From: Sipunculus nudus
Lineage: Eukaryota > Annelida > Sipuncula > Golfingiida > Sipunculidae
Direction: 5' to 3'
NCBI GenBank assembly: GCA_026874595.1
Contig: CM049306.1
Span: 109,529,642-109,593,641 of the forward strand
DNA: 64,000 nt
Notes under the pieces: model-generated
Told to the model about the DNA's origin: nothing
Databases searched by the model: none
Seen by the model: only the letters and a program-made list of their open reading frames with translations
Shown here: one piece after another, positions 62,861 through 64,000 of the stretch
How positions within the stretch are numbered: the first letter of the stretch is position 1
Layout of the letters: each line of letters starts with the position of its first letter
Position numbers and translations under genes: made by a program

Positions 62861-64000
62861 ACAGTATCATAATTTTTCAAATGTCAAGTGTTCATTCATG
62901 GAAATTGATGCAATTGGTGAAATTTATGCAATACATTACAGGTACATTTTAGTTTAGATTTCAAGAGGTTTTTTTCTTTTCATTAAAAAGTAACTAATGT
63001 ATTCAAACAATAAATAAACTTCAGGGTTCGTCATATATCTGAAACGGCTCTTCTATTGGTTTAATACGGGTATATTTTCTTATGGATGCCATTCAACTCG
63101 ATTAACTGATGGTAAATGAAAGAGAACCCTTGGTATAATACAAAGATTATGTATAAGTCGGCTGCATCTTGGACGTTGAAACAAAATGTTTAGCGGGGGA
63201 GACGGAAAAAGTAATGATTGGTCGATCGCGATAAAGACAGACCATGATTTGTTGGTCCCTGCTAGAGGTCCTTGTTTGATTTAGATTAGTGGTAAAAACG
63301 TAGACTCGTGTTGTAGCGTGTCTCAACAATCAGTCATCGCAACTCCTCCCACTAACAAATCAACAAAACAAGAGTCTAGAAATTTCAACCAATATCGGTA
63401 TATAAATCAAGTTATGTCTAACTTCAAAAGCATTAATTTGTAACAATAATTATCAGTTATGTGTAAGACCGTATCTCTAATTGATTTTCCAAATCCCAGT
63501 TTACACATATTTCTACCAAGGTTGAAGTTTCGTTCTTTTAAAATATTGAATAACTAATGATTTGTTGATGACGTATTTCCTTCCTGGTCTTACTGATATT
63601 ACATTGAGTTCTCATTTTCGCTTTCCTATTTGGGACTATACTTGGATTAATGCTTGTTTCAACAGTAAAACCTCATAATGACATAAACGTTTCTCACCCG
63701 TGACAAACGAATAGAAACGACGTAAAAAGACAAAGGTGATATTAACAAACATAAAGAATGATTTAAGGATCAAATGATGACAGTAACAGTATAAAATATA
63801 TTTTGAAGACTCAGTTTTTCGTTTGAAAATGTTTTTAGTGTTTAAGTATTGCTGAGATGGCTGAAAGTTGTCTGAGCTGTACGGAAGACCATGCAGTCCG
63901 GTTACTATCACAAATGGTGACAGTTAGACCTTTAAATGAGTTGAAATCAAGAAGGGTCGGGATGAAATGTCCTAGGAAAGCCGTTGACCTATATGATTCT
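62861..64000. other. No gene or repeat family recognised
   Basis: AT-rich, single-copy-looking DNA with only short ORFs lacking domains. Confidence 0.4.

Overview
The window looks like nuclear DNA from an animal, most likely a marine mollusc and probably a bivalve. It is AT-rich and dominated by introns and intergenic repeats. The genes are split by GT-AG introns. The repeats include long TA/CA/GA microsatellites, minisatellites, tRNA-derived SINE pieces, non-LTR and LTR retroelements, and dispersed families of the ...GTCCGTTAACAGGGCAC... type that I associate with bivalve genomes. The species call is inference, because no species-specific marker was read. There is no bacterial gene organisation, rRNA or CRISPR.

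Three protein-coding loci can be supported, all on the + strand. (1) Ribose-5-phosphate isomerase (RPIA), 3318-16128. Eight coding exons were reconstructed; they sum to exactly 900 nt (299 aa plus stop) and every junction keeps frame. (2) A MAPEG-family membrane enzyme, MGST1/mPGES-1-like, 22976-27794. It has three exons encoding 152 aa and a poly(A) signal about 90 bp after the stop. (3) The first coding exon (42711-42990) of a membrane-anchored protein. It probably belongs to the short-chain dehydrogenase/reductase family (HSD17B2/SDR9C-like), and I found no later exons before the window ends.

Layout. 1-130 is a SINE tail. 440-2720 is a ~330 bp tandem array. 3.2-16.1 kb is RPIA. Its introns hold a fold-back element (intron 1), a 30 bp perfect palindrome (intron 1), an internally deleted LTR retroelement (intron 2), a dispersed repeat (intron 3), tandem copies of the exon 7 splice acceptor (intron 6), and an element with terminal hairpins and an internal tandem array (intron 7). 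16.1-23.0 kb is intergenic. 23.0-27.9 kb is the MAPEG gene; intron 1 has a second hairpin/tandem-array element and intron 2 a TTAA-flanked MITE. 28-42 kb is gene-poor, with a 28 bp minisatellite, microsatellites and a probable hAT relic. 42.4-43.0 kb is a GC-rich 5' gene end. 45.99-46.9 kb and 55.56-58.43 kb are decayed non-LTR retrotransposons on the minus strand. 50.2-50.8, 58.9-59.9 and 61.5-62.9 kb are tandem arrays.

The strongest observations are three. The LTR element sits directly on the RPIA exon 2 splice donor, and its GTATG target duplication plus the first LTR base rebuild the donor. Just upstream of RPIA exon 7 there are five extra copies of 'acceptor plus start of exon'. Two elements of unrelated sequence, 14105-15460 and 24343-25812, share one architecture in opposite orientations (small hairpin, arm, tandem array, large hairpin made from the same arm), which suggests Helentron/HINE-like mobile elements. 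The three genes are unrelated functionally (pentose phosphate pathway, glutathione/eicosanoid membrane enzyme, putative steroid/retinoid-type reductase), and nothing suggests they work together.
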